Shown here: piece by piece, positions 1-11,576 of the stretch | Layout of the letters: each line of letters opens with the position of its first letter | Position numbering within the stretch: position 1 is the first letter of the stretch | NCBI GenBank assembly: GCA_002205965.3 | Contig: NADL03000758.1 | Location: 1,116,001 to 1,180,000 of the forward strand | From: Kappaphycus alvarezii | Taxonomy: Eukaryota; Rhodophyta; Florideophyceae; Gigartinales; Solieriaceae | Direction of reading: 5' to 3' | Length of the DNA stretch: 64,000 bases | Program-made: the position numbers and the translations under genes | Notes under the pieces: generated by a model | What the model saw: only the letters and a program-made list of their open reading frames with translations | What the model was told of the DNA's origin: nothing | Database searches by the model: none

Positions 1-1889
1 TTTGTCAGAAGCGTCCAACGCATTGGCCCGGGTGTTATGCAATTCGACATCCGGGACGATTCAACCGTCATAAGGTATCAGGTCGTACAATGTGGTTGCG
101 ATCCTGGCGATCTCGAGGACAACAACGACATCATTCGTATCTTTACCCAACCAAATGGTGTTTATGCAGACTCGGGTCCATACTAGGTCTTTACCTAGCA
201 CTCTTTCCCGAAGCCGACCGACTTGCTCAGGTTAATCGCAAAACTAACGTATTCAGTGAAAATGTCCGTAATCGAATAGACGCCGGTAACACCACCGAAA
301 CAAACACTCCAAGAGGCCGCATACCAGACAGGGCCAATTTCGATTCAAATGTCATCACCGCTCTTATCCCGTTAGAAGCCGCTCGACAATATGACACCAT
401 CCGCTCTCAGAATGAAAACGTCACGGCTGCTCTCGCTATCCCGGTCGATAGAATTACCGAACCCCTGCAACTTGCCGAATGCATAAAGCTTATCGCCTTG
501 CTGTTCGATCGCCTTGACGAGGCTACCCAAATGTTCTCCGATCTGCAGTCAGAATACAACCGCATAAAGGAACTGGCCACGAATCTCGCCATTCGTCGAC
601 CTTCCGTTTTCTTTAACTACCCGTCCTTGGATCCAGAGGAACTCCCTTCAGCGGGATCCTCCTCACAACAACTGGAGCCTGAGGAAGCCTTTACGTGGGA
701 GCAGCCAAGACCTAATTCCTACCTTACCAACCTTGTAGCTGACGCCTCTGCCGAGTTCAATCAAGATGAAGATGTCGTATTCTCATACAGTCAAATACGT
801 GAACGCTTCAGTCAACCAGGTTCTTGCTCAACTCAGGAAGAAACGATGTATTTAGCAACTCTAGAGATATTCGGGATTTCCTCGATGAACCTGTTGACGA
901 AAGGCTTGTTACACCCGGTTCATTTCTCGATAGAAACATTTAACGACGAGGTTGCACCGGATTTAACTGCCGTTGTCTGTGGCAACGTGTGGAGTAACCA
1001 AAATCGATTCCGCGATTTGGCCACCGACTTTGATGAGGCTGGCGCCTTTCAGCTGGATCGTATCCTCATCGACTTTATCAGGATCCTGCATCCATACATC
1101 CGAGCGTTCGATTCAACAGACATACGTTCCTGTACAGATACGAAGAGTCGGATGCCGGTGTTTTACCGCAATGCCCGTTCGTTACCTTAGACGGTAATCC
1201 ACCGAGAGGAAGGACGTTTGTGACGCTGCAATATAGAATAGACTGAACCGCTTCGACATAGAAGATAGGGCGACAAGGTAATTGATGATATTCAGACAGA
1301 GCTGCGAGGGTTTGACATCGGTCAGGGAGACATAGAGTTGTTTTTCCCTGCGAGGCTCAGAGACACTACAAGCACAGGGATCAGGGTAAAAGTTGCCGTT
1401 CCCAACGACAGGGTCGACCTCTTTCGCAGCGAAGATGTTCTCCGATCTCTTCGGGACAGTTTCCCCGACACTGAGGTACGACAGGAGACTATTCCATCTG
1501 TAACCCCATCTCCCACGCCGACCATTTCTCCGTCTCCTCCGCCACCTACGTCAAACCAAGCGCAAGCAGGGAGCGGGGGCGGCCTTGGCGGTGGTGCAAT
1601 ATTCGGAATTGTGGTTGCCGTACTTGTGGTGGTCGGTTTGGTCATTTTTTGTTTGATACGTCAGAGGAGACGATCGCATCAGCCTATGGCACGAGCTGCA
1701 GCTGGTCAAAGTGATCCGGGTTGGGTGGGTGCCGCAGAAAGTGGGGTACCACCTGGACAGGCTGGCGCAAGTGGCGGTCGTCAGGATCGCAACAGATTCC
1801 TACCCAGAATGAACTTTGGAAGGTCGGCGCCTGTTCCTCCGCATCCAGATAGGACGAGTGGTGCGGCCAATGATGACCCGTTTATTTGA
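1..1889 (+). CDS. Membrane-anchored periplasmic-binding-fold protein (FBP1-like), 5' partial, frame-broken
   Basis: The 5' end lies outside the window; reading is already open at base 1 in frame 1. From about 190 the frame-3 protein resembles the TroA/FepB substrate-binding fold: a helical stretch CIKLIALLFDRLDEATQMF, then RPSVFFNYPSLDPE, then WEQPRPNSYLTNLVADA, the order seen in iron-siderophore binding proteins. From 1490 follow a Pro/Ser/Thr stalk, a Gly-rich spacer, one membrane segment (AIFGIVVAVLVVVGLVIF, about 1596-1650) and a basic cytoplasmic tail ending at TGA 1887-1889. This is the layout of algal ferrichrome-binding-type surface proteins (family knowledge), so a role in iron or siderophore capture is inferred. 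Frame changes are visible near 182, 845, 942, 1080, 1243 and 1275, each compatible with a one-base indel. The stop at 1188-1190 is an effect of one of them. The family is moderately sure, the ligand unknown. Confidence 0.58.
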
Positions 1890-1894
1890 TAGTT

Positions 1895-3061
1895 TCATAC
1901 TCGACTGCGCAGATGACAGGTAAGTTGGATGGTCAGGTGGTATGCCAAAATGTCTTTTTCCGGAGGACATCTGACCATAGCAGTAAACGGGACCTTTTTC
2001 CTGTCGTCCACACAATTCACCACCAGGACCGCAGCACATGCCTCTAGAGGGTCGCTAGCGATTCTGTAATCCTTGTAGGCAGCGGATCACAAAATGGTGG
2101 GCCCGGTCCATAGCAACATGAGTTCGGCCACACGCCCGGCTTTGATGCCGAGAAGTAGAGGGTATTCACCCTTGCGATGGGCCTTTGTGAACAAAATATT
2201 AGCGCTCCCTGTTGCGATCGCGTTTGGTAATACGGGATGTGGTATACACGGTAGCTGGCGCTACAGGTCATCGAGGGCGTCTTTATTGAATACTGTAGGC
2301 TGAACTGTTCAGCAGCTCATTACTGTATTCTTCGCCAAAGATGTCCGTTCCGTCCGCACGGATGGGGTGTTGAAGTTGCCTCTACGACACAACATTCCAT
2401 GACTGGGGAATAGAAGTATGCAGCATTGTTGGCGTTGCATCAGCGCAGTTTTTGGCGGCCACAAAGTCTATGTTGGGGTGGCCAGTAGGACCTTGCCTGG
2501 ATTCAGCTCAGAGAGTGTTTTACCATCTGCAGGGTGAATGCATGGTCCCGCGACCCTGACAGGCATTTCCACCTCGATTTTGAGGTAGCAAACTATGTCC
2601 TGACTGCGTTCGAGGAGCTTTCATTTCATTGAGTGGTGGGTGATCGCATTACAGGACCATACAAGGCATTACGAGCTGCCCATGTTAAAGAACGACCTTC
2701 GCCGTGAGACGGCATAGAGCTAGGAGGGCAGCGGCAACACTAGACCAACTAGCGGATTCTATCCGTTGCCGCGGTTGGGTCTTAACAACAGAGTACCGAC
2801 AGGCAGATCGGCGGTTTCCGTTTCGTATGGTTGCCAGGACACGTCGAGAACGCGTAGAGAGCGAGCCAAGGTGTCAAATGCGAGCAGGGCAAAGTCCATT
2901 GGACGTAGCAGCCGAAACTGTAGTCTGGGGGCTTCGGCGAGCAAGCGGCAACAGCAGCCTTTTCAGCGGCCTGTCTGACTGTGGCAGAGGCAAGCGTCGA
3001 CATCCGTTAAGTCGTAAACCTTGGGCTTGTCGGGATTCTTATTATGAGAACGAATGCTCAT
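1895..3061 (-). CDS. Unrecognised soluble protein, about 390 residues, frame-broken
   Basis: I do not recognise this protein. A minus-strand start at 3061-3059 opens with MSIRSHNKNPDKPKVYDL. Coding-like text then continues through all three minus frames: ASATVRQAAEKAAVAAC (about 2990), DFALLAFDTLARSLRVLDV (about 2890), CYLKIEVEMPVRVAG and then IHPADGKTLSELNPG (2600-2470), IRADGTDIFGEEYSNEL (about 2350), FTKAHRKGEYPLLLG (about 2190), and a tail RCPPEKDILAYHLTI stopping at 1897-1895. The stop is only 5 bp from the stop of the convergent surface-protein gene. No membrane segment or signal peptide is obvious. Support is the balanced amino-acid usage and one consistent strand over 1.1 kb; the exact joins are not certain. 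It could also be two short genes. Confidence 0.4.
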
Positions 3062-3607
3062 TTCAAAAAGACATGATTGATTGATGGCAGGCAAATCGGA
3101 CAGAGCTGATATGCAGCCCCACGTGTTCAGAAAGACTCACAAGAGGAGTTCACAGGTCTTTCGACAAACCTGCCGCGAGACTGACTCTTCCCGTACCTCC
3201 GAAGACCGAACCTTAACACAGATATTCTCTCTCTAAAGAAGCAGGGTGACGTTGTGCAAAAATAGAAAATCGGAAACAAGTGAAAGTCCGCAGCTTTCCT
3301 TGTATTCTTTAATTCCTCGTCTAGCCCAGGGGAACGTCATTGGAGCTTTGAGTGCAATTGCGCCTTAACTAACTGGTGCAATGGACAGTAAGTACGCATC
3401 GGGTCCTTTAATGCTATGTTACCCTACAAGTTAGAAAAAACTTAGGACTTTGTTCAGAGAATTGTCATCAATAATGCTTTAACTTCTTGGCAAATCCAGG
3501 CAATCCACCCTCATCAGAGATCCGCCGAGAAGTCATTAGAATAGCCTCTCCCTTCCACATTTTGAACCCGGGGAAGGTGTGATAGGCCAGGGGTGAAAAT
3601 GCAACGA

Positions 3608-6600
3608 CTATGTGCGGACGCGGCTCGCCGATTGCTTGAAGAAGCGATCTGCCGTCGCCTCCACAGATGTAAACGATTCTCGAACCTGTTCGTACGCAAC
3701 AAATGACACAGCTGACGCTGGAAGTGCCTTGAACAAGTTCGGCAGGATACCTCTGAAGTATCCCCTCACACCCATTTCGCGTCCAATTTCTCTCCACATT
3801 CCTCTGAATGTTGTAGAGCTTGCACTGGTTTGAGAATCGAAACCAGCCACTTGCATCCGGCGACGACATGTATCCAGTGGGAACGCTGCGAACTGACCTG
3901 TCGCTGCTGCTATCGCCCCACAAGCAATCGAGCTTCCGGTCGTCGGTTGTCCTGAACCATCGTTTTTCGAGGCAAGATAGGCCGCAGCGTTTCGTACATG
4001 GCAAAGCTAATACCAACATACGGGAACACTCCCAAAAGGGTAGGCACAAGTCCCCTGTACACGCTTCCCACTCCCTCCCTCCGAATGGCCTCTGATATTC
4101 CGTGAAACGCCCCTCGGTATACCTCGAATCCATTTCTTTGCAGTGTCAGCCGACCACGAATAAAGTCAAGAGGATACGTCGCTGTCGCTCCAACCATTCC
4201 CGCGATTCCTCCAATTAGAACAGCTTCCACTGCACGAGCTTGGGTACCACCTGACACTAACCGCACGTTAGTTTCAGAACCTTGCGAGCCAGCACCAGTA
4301 GAGTAGGATGCCCTCTTCGATTCGCTCATTAGCCTTCGCATTACCTCGTTTTCACTCAAGCGCTTGACTACCAACAACTGAATAGCTGCATTCGGGACAA
4401 TGCGAAGCACATTAGCCCCATTACCTCGAACATTGCTTTCACGAACCTTCGTCTTGACGGAACATTTGTCGCGAAGCTGAAATCCATCCATTTGAAAAAC
4501 TTTTCGTGCCACCAGTTTGCATTAGAATCTTTAGGCGGTCCAATGGAGCAACTGCTGTTCTTGTTAGTGCTCCTGCGACTCCAACAGATAGAAACCGACT
4601 CCAATCAATCGTAGGGATCCACTTCGGAACGTTAGAGCTTTCTAGGGAACCTGCATACATGTGCACGTTTGGAGCAAACTGGGAACTGCCCCTAGATGAA
4701 TACGCCATAAACTGAGACCCAATGACAGACAATTCGCCGTCAGGTTCCACAAAGGAAAGGTCATCATTTCGACCCCTTGCAACATCGGCATGATCTAAGT
4801 CTATGTTAAGCATATGCTCGGTTAATTTGGAAACGTCCTGACGAAACAGTGGCGGTAATATATCGTTTGACAGCTCTTGGAATTCCTTTCCTGAAAGCAG
4901 TCGTGATCCATCCTTCCCGAAAACCTTTTTCAACTTTCCTGACTCTGTCGTCAACATCTTTCTTTGCAGTCTCGTCGATCCTGCGTAAAGTTGCAATAGA
5001 GACTGCATATCATCTAAAGATATGAAACCAGAATTGCACTGGTCAGCGAGCCGAAACGCAAAGTTCATTTCTGCTGCTGGCTGGTTCAGAACAATGTCAA
5101 ATCGCACGAATTCCCAAAAGTCCATGAGAACCCCTTCATCTTCATTGGAAGAGCCTGGAGAATCACCATTACATTGTCACGGCGATTTGGTATCGCTCTC
5201 GGAGCCACCCTGTTCAGACTTTTCCAATCTGGAAATGGGGTCTCGTTCACGGTTACTCGTAACTAAAGAAACAAGCAACGCGGCTAGTCGTTCCCTTTCT
5301 TCCTCGGGGAAGGCATGAATGGCTGCAAACTTCAAAAGATCATCTCTGGTCATATATGACTCATTCCCACGTTTGACACTTGCGTTTGATTGAAAATAGC
5401 TCGAAGGTACTGCGTTCCGCCACCAAGACTCAGTCGATGAAATGATTCCGCAGAGATTGCCCAGCATTCACATCTGTCGCGCCCGGACCGTGGCAGCCCT
5501 TGGCGCATTGTACATCAGACTAAGCTCACCAAAACTTTGACCTTCCTTCAGAGTCTTTGACAAGGAAAAGCTTTCTTCCTCCCCTCTGTCTTTTCCATTC
5601 TTTTGGTCCCCATTCTTGACCAATTTAGGGTGACGAATGTACCTCTCAAGCTCGCCGCTCTTGACTATGTAGAAGTTGTCTCCCGTGTCGCCTTGTTGAA
5701 ACACAGTCTCTCCAGCTCGAAATTTCACAATGAAAAATGGACTCATCTCATTAGGTCCAGCCTGTCTAATCGGCTAAAGAGAAAATGCTCTTGTAAGATC
5801 CGCCGCAACGCACGCGAATCGGCGTTGGAAACAATAGAGCTGATATCACCGCTGGCGTCCTTGAAAAGTTCAAAAGTTGGCCTATCTAATTCCCACAATA
5901 GGGTCCTCTCCTTGGCTCGAATGGTTGACACGCGTGGGCAATTGAATGTGAAGGCAGTCAGTCCAAAGGCAGTCCTGGGACCCATAGTGCTCGTCAAAAT
6001 TGGGTCTTCTCCGCTCTTCGACATAAAGCGCTCCAGCTCTCCGGCTATCACATACATTTTGTCGCCATAGGCCCCTTGTTCGAAGACAATATCGCCGGGC
6101 TCAATGATTCTAGCTCGGAACGACTTGACCAAATGTGACCTCTTGTACTCATCTGGGATCATACTGTATATTGGGGTTCTCTTTATGGCATCCTTAATTA
6201 GTCTCCGGAACGCTCGAGAAGGCGTTTCATTCTCGAGGACTCCACGGAAACTAGGCATGTTGCTCATGTCTTCCAAATCTGTTGAAGAATTAGCCTTTCT
6301 TCGGAGATAAATCTCCTTACTCAGTCTTGCGCCTTGAGCAAATGGACACCGGGAGGATTCTGTTGCTCGGAAGACATATCCTTTGGTGCGTAATAAAATG
6401 CCGGAGGATAAGATTCTAAGAGGCCTACTCGTTGATACGACGCGCGACAAGCTCAGAGCAGAACACGCGAGACAAATCACTGGACTCACGAATGGACGCT
6501 CCTTGTTCCTGGGTTCGATGGAGGAATTGACCTCCAATTCCTTCTGCAAGCGAACATTAATCTTCTCACAGTCTTGTTCAACCCTCGCCCGCTCACTATG

Positions 6601-7159
6601 CAGTAATCGCTTTTGAAAGTTGGTAAGTGCGGCAGTCTTTAGTTCGAGATCAATCTCCTCAATTGTGCCTTTTTGTCAATTAGCAAGGCTGCAAGTCTCT
6701 CGCGCTCTTTCTTTGCCAGTGGATCTGTGACTCTGACCATAACTGGTCCAGCGCCAAGATCGTATGGGCGCCCCTGCATTTCTTCGGCAAACTCGAAGAA
6801 TTTCTCGCGCATGGAGGTGCTGCGAACGACGGACAACTTTCGAACGGCAATCTCATTGACTTGGATCGTCGGACGCGCTCTTCGAGCTTCGAAGTTTGAC
6901 ACCACCGAAATCGGCCTCCAGAAACAAAAGCTCGCCTGTTTTTGTGTCTCTTATGACGACGCCGACATGATCCCATTGAGAGTTGGAGAAAATTTTGGCG
7001 ACTGCGCAGAGGATGGCGCCGGCAGGGGCCATAGATGTGCATCGGCGTTGAAAAGAACGATATCGCCTGAGTCGAGTCCCGGCGGGAGTTCAATGGACTT
7101 GCCCTTGTTCGGGGGTTTGTTGAGGGTGTGGTTTGGTCATCGGTGGGTGCAGACGGCAT
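3608..7159 (-). CDS. Fusion: YiiX/C92-like permuted papain domain, two cNMP-binding domains, EF hands, mitochondrial carrier
   Basis: ATG at 7159. Domains in order: (1) 7100-6330, a permuted NlpC/P60-type (YiiX, peptidase C92-like) domain with GDIVLFNA, WDHVGVVI (His), a helix with GRPYDLG and a delayed VFCSELVA, whose Cys codon is 6458-6460. (2) 6210-5850, a cNMP-binding domain with a degenerate phosphate cassette (FGLTAFTFNCPRVST, no Glu). (3) 5746-5400, a second one with an intact cassette, FGELSLMYNAPRAATV. (4) 5390-4800, EF-hand-type regulatory segment with MTRDDLLKFA and LADQCNSGFISLDD. (5) 4620-3608, three carrier repeats with PLDRLK, PLDFIRGR and PLDTCRRR. The last parts match Ca2+-regulated ATP-Mg/Pi (SCaMC) carriers of the inner mitochondrial membrane. 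All parts are co-oriented without promoter-sized gaps. Frames change several times, and an in-frame TGA lies at 5179-5177, so two adjacent genes remain possible. Combined Ca2+ and cyclic-nucleotide control of transport is inferred. Confidence 0.7.
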
Positions 7160-9340
7160 GATCAATGTGACGGGGGATAGTTTAAAGAATTGAAGGATTA
7201 GGGGAGTGATTTGTGTGGTGAATGGTTTGGTGGAATCAGGCTGTGCGCCATCTGCCGTTGCGGGGATGACTGGCCATTTGAGTTTGGGAGAGAAGGATAC
7301 GGGGAGGGGTTGACGAGCGATTTAGCGGTGGGGTTAAATTAGGGGCGCCGTAGAGTGCCGAACAAATGTGGCATTGCCACGCCAGCGGGGCCACCATGGC
7401 ATCCCTCTGAGACGCAATTTACCTACCTGTATTCTAATTAATTAATATAATTGTCCCTAAATCACCTTGATGTGTTCGTCGACGTTTGTAAATTTTTTTT
7501 CGAATTTGGGGCAGAATAGAATAATTGACAAGAATTATTTGAATAAGGTGCAACATCGCCAACCTCTAACATCTGGTCACCAATAGTGCACAGCCAATAA
7601 GGCACTCGCATTAGTACCGTGGTAGCCATTGTCCTGTCAACACCGACACCATGCGGCCTGAATGGGGCCGAATGGAGCCGACAATGATGCCGACATATCC
7701 CTCTGCACTCTGCAGCACACAGACCACCTGCGGCGAAAGCATCCTTGGTGCACATGTCCATGTCCATGTGCTGCATATTTGATTCTCTTCTACGGTACAC
7801 TCCCGGAAACAACGAGAGGGGTAATCAACAAATTACACAGAATCACTGGCCTAAACCAGATGACGTACAACTTGACACCACACGACGCCAATACGGACTC
7901 GTGCCCTTGCGCCTATTGCAAACACAACATTATGGCCGTGTCGTTTCGTGTCCTATGGAGACACAGACTGTCGTGCCCAAGGGTAATATTTCTAGTCAAC
8001 CACGAGAAAACTTACGCTACCCCCCCCATCCCAAAGAGTTGGCATCCTCGTCCCCAATTACTACCACGTCTCTCGAAAACGCGAATCAATCTTCCTCCAA
8101 ACTTTGCAAAACGGCATTCCATTCGCTCCTCTTAAGTCCCACACTCACAGATTGCGTGCACCTGCACACAACTGGCCTATTGGGAAAGTGGACGAGAAAA
8201 CAAATGCTTCTCATACTGATCACTGGCTCTACCGAGTGCTCCGTCCTCGGCTCACTCGTGTCACTGCTCTCTTTATACCGTGTGAACCTCCATGGTGCGT
8301 AAACACATTCAAAAGACATCGGAATTTGCACCCGACTGGCGCCCCGCCCCATCTTGCTCTTACGTCAACCCATCCTTCATCTGCTATCACAAATGGTACA
8401 CGCGATGAAATTGTCTGCAATACACAGTAAATAAAAAACAAGCAGTTTCCACCGAGCGTTGTCCGCAAATGCCCCCCGTGCAGCGTCTGTTCGCTTCTAA
8501 ACCCAAACAATGTATCAAAGAGTTTCTCAACGGGATCTGCCGTTAGATGTGCTCGACGTTGGCATCCTATATTAAGCGTTTGGACAGGCATTGGAAACGC
8601 TGCGTGTTGAATGCTGCAGTACAAAGCCCGAGTCAAAAGGCTCGTAAATCAATCTTTTGCATCGTCATTCCATCCACCTCGAATCTGTTGAAGCGTAGCT
8701 GTGGTGCAAGTCTACATGTAATATACAAGCGCAATTACGGGTTATGGCCATAACTAACAACGTGAGCAACCTTGATTCCTCCCAAGAGTCGTTAGATGTG
8801 TGACGTCACGTAACAGGATGCCGCGTCACGAAAGAAACAAACGCTGTTTTCATCATCAGCGATACTGTGCTACTGCTACGCTCAACTGACAATTCCCACT
8901 ATAATTCCTTCTGCAGTGTTTAAGAGTAGAGCAGGCGGTCACCCAATGCTTGCCTCACGACATCAAGACTCGATTATAGCGTTAACAGGGAGGCAGGCCG
9001 TGTTAGGGAGAGTTACGGTACGGTTGCGATACTAGCAGGTCCGCAGATCCCAGTCTTGAGTGAGATCACTAGCTTGAACAAGCTTTGTTTACAGGCCTAT
9101 CTTTACGAGGTTACATTAGTTGCGTGAGCTTCTGCACTGTACAGTATTTAGTCTTTTCCTGCAAAACACGAACATTTATCACGATAGCTTTGCTTCAAGT
9201 ATGATTCGTTTGCATCCGTTTGTCAAATAAAGGGTAAACGAGGTCCCGACTGGTATCTTTAGCCGGAGACCGTTATTGAGACGAGTAACACGTCATGTCT
9301 AATGTTTCTAGTCTAGGTCATAACAGCGTGGGAGGAGCGT
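7160..9340. other. No gene recognised; upstream region of the carrier fusion
   Basis: Bases 7160-7460 should hold the promoter and 5' leader of the minus-strand fusion gene. A plus-strand frame of 185 codons at 7745-8302 and one of 157 codons at 7662-8135 overlap each other. Neither has recognisable motifs or compositional support, and one frame of this length is expected by chance in a 64-kb window. I see no RNA gene or repeat here apart from the short palindrome at 8801. Confidence 0.5.
8801..8808. promoter_or_regulatory. TGACGTCA palindrome (CRE/bZIP-type site)
   Basis: A perfect TGACGTCA sits in non-coding DNA. This is the classic target of CREB/ATF-type bZIP factors, but one 8-bp match is weak evidence and no start codon lies close by. 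Confidence 0.2.
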
Positions 9341-10605
9341 TCATACTGTTCCTCCAAACGCATTAAGAACCATGGCAGTGACAGGAAATTCATGCGAAAG
9401 AGGCACGAACCATGCTGTAAACAGAGCGAGGGGGGAAAGTTGTGATGCTTTCTGAAGCGAGATCCAACAGTAGTCCCTAGGGCATGGTTTCTCCTGCGAA
9501 TCGCGATATTCTGCCAGGCTGGTTACAGACGTAGAGTAAAGGTGGAGTCTATGTTTGGAATAGTTGTGCAGCTCTACCTCCGGATCGGACATCAACCAAA
9601 ATGAGGTGCTTGGGATATACGTATATGAGATTTGATGTATACACATTGCAGGTCGTTATTGTATGGTGCATTTGACCACCAAATAGAATTACAGGGTGAC
9701 GGTTGGACAGAGGGCCACGAATTCATTAGCAGCAAAGGGTGATTGTTGGATACGCGCAGAGTCGGGAACGCACCTGAGCGGGAGATGTCCGTGTTTGTCG
9801 AGTCCACAACGAAGCTGGATCACGTCGCAGTGTCAGGGAACGGGAATGGGAGCAAAAAGGTGGACCTGGCTGATAGTTTCGAGGGCTGGACAAAAGGAAC
9901 AGGATTTATGTGAAATAGGGAGAAAGCATGGCAGGATGGCGGAATGGATGAGGGCCACGGTGGCAGTGCAGGAAGAGGCGAGGCTTGCAGTAGTTTCAAG
10001 GGCAGGTGTGTCGACGATTGCGAGAGGATAGATTTGCAGATTGGGGTATTGGGGTTTGTGATTCCCTGGGTCATTGGTGGAAGTGCGGATTGCAAAGGAA
10101 TGGGACTGATGCGGGGAGGAGACGGGTGTGTATGTGAAAAGGTGGGGATGTGGGCTGGAGTGGGACAGAAAAGGTTGCGTCAGTATGGGGTCAGGGAGGT
10201 GAATTGGTTACATGTGAGGAACGGTGGAGGTGGGACAGGAGGAACCGGAGAGCGGGTTGGCGGTGGCTTGCGAGGAGTTTGCGCGAATGAGAGTGTTTCT
10301 GTTTGTTGTAATGGGGAGTGCGGGGGATGTGTGGAGAGTTTCATCCCAAGAGGACAAGAAAAGATAGCAATAGTTGAGCCTCCACGGTGGAGGATCAGGA
10401 ATCGGTTAGAGAGAAGAGGTGGAAGGGGGGTGGGCAGTGGTAGTTGGAGGACGTATGTACGGTAGTGGTTGCTTGGGTGCAAATTATTGTTAAATTCCAA
10501 ATTGGGAATGTTGAATGGTGATCGGATGCTTACAGCTGTAGCTACAGTACCGTAGGGTACATTTTGAGGAGGCAGAAGGGCGTCTGAGAGGTGGTGCTGT
10601 GTCAT
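9341..10605 (-). CDS. Possible Pro/Ser/Thr-rich protein, unrecognised
   Basis: The minus strand is strongly pyrimidine-rich from about 10460 down to 9820. It gives a chain of open segments rich in Pro, Ser and Thr (for example LPLPTPLPPLLSNRFLIL and TRSPVPPVPPPPFL). Between 9646 and 9341 it becomes more ordinary in composition (DPEVELHNYSKHRLHLYS, then EYRDSQEKPCPRDYCW), stopping at 9341. No domain is recognised. The pyrimidine bias could instead be the leader of a minus-strand gene whose body is only the 9.3-9.8 kb part, since comparable tracts precede 14-3-3 and the redoxin. Frames are broken as elsewhere. Low confidence that this is a gene. Confidence 0.22.
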
Positions 10606-10700
10606 AAAACGGATTTGAAGAAATGGAATAAAAGTGGAGAAGAATATGAGGTTTTTCGGATATCACGATTGTTTTTGCAGCGAGTTATCCATCTGGCTTG

Positions 10701-10988
10701 TACTGTACTGTACTGTGCGATAAGAGGGCAATGACGAGTCGGTACAGTATTGAGCGAGTTAAGTTGCTGTAATGCAATTGAAAGGACAGCAGAGCAATTG
10801 TGGGCAATGCCAACATGGCAACCTGACATGCTGCATCACTTTGTTGTTGCCGGCAACAGGCAACAACAACAAAAAGCAGTGGACTATCGGAGGAATTTAC
10901 GCCAAATCCCACACATGACACAGAGCAGAGCGGATACTACTGTACATGTACTGTACTGTACACTGTACTGTACTGTACTGTACTGTGC
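10701..10988. repeat. TACTG pentamer arrays (two clusters)
   Basis: Three TACTG units run at 10701-10716. A longer mixed array with TACATGTACTGTACTG and several more TACTG units runs at 10938-10988. Related CAGTA units (the reverse complement) occur near 10744. The array is self-complementary and lies between a possible minus-strand gene and the 14-3-3 gene. Other clusters are listed separately. Confidence 0.85.
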
Positions 10989-11576
10989 ACACATATGTCA
11001 AATTGAAAGTTTCTATTGCTCCGTCGAGAGGTCGAGACATGCTCGATTTTCAAACATTTGATTTTGGTAGCCAAATGATGAAGGTCGCCAGTTATGATCC
11101 ACAGACACAACACCCCTTCAAGAATTCAAACCCGACCAAAAGGAATCTCCAAGAAATTAATAGAAATCAGCAAAGCCAAGATTTGACGGCCTACCGCTCT
11201 AGGCAAACGCCAAGTGTTAAAATTTACATATGTGTCGTATTCATTGGCGGAGGGTGCCGATGGAAGTGTCGCCGCAGATTACCGAGTGGAGCGCAACATG
11301 CAGAAAAAAACAAGACAAAATAAAAACAAGACACTGATGGATGGTCCGATCGGCCATTATCGGTCGTTGTCGGGTTACCTGCTGGAATGCACGGCGTTAA
11401 GTGCGCAGGCAGCGTTAGAATTGCAAAAAAAATTAAAAAATATATATATATCAAACAAAACAAACAGATATCACATGGCAACCGCCGCCTAACGGATCTG
11501 TCATTGCCAACCATTTTCCTGTGTATTGAGCCATAACAAGTCAAAAGCCCCAACGCTGCCCGATATTGCCCCACAT

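Noticed and set aside
3468-4133. Minus-strand frame of 221 codons over the carrier region
   Set aside because: The carrier motifs PLDTCRRR and PLDFIRGR lie in the neighbouring frames, so this is a shadow of the real coding sequence.
7745-8302. A plus-strand frame of 185 codons
   Set aside because: No recognisable motif, a second long frame overlaps it, and one frame of this length is expected by chance in 64 kb of six-frame sequence.
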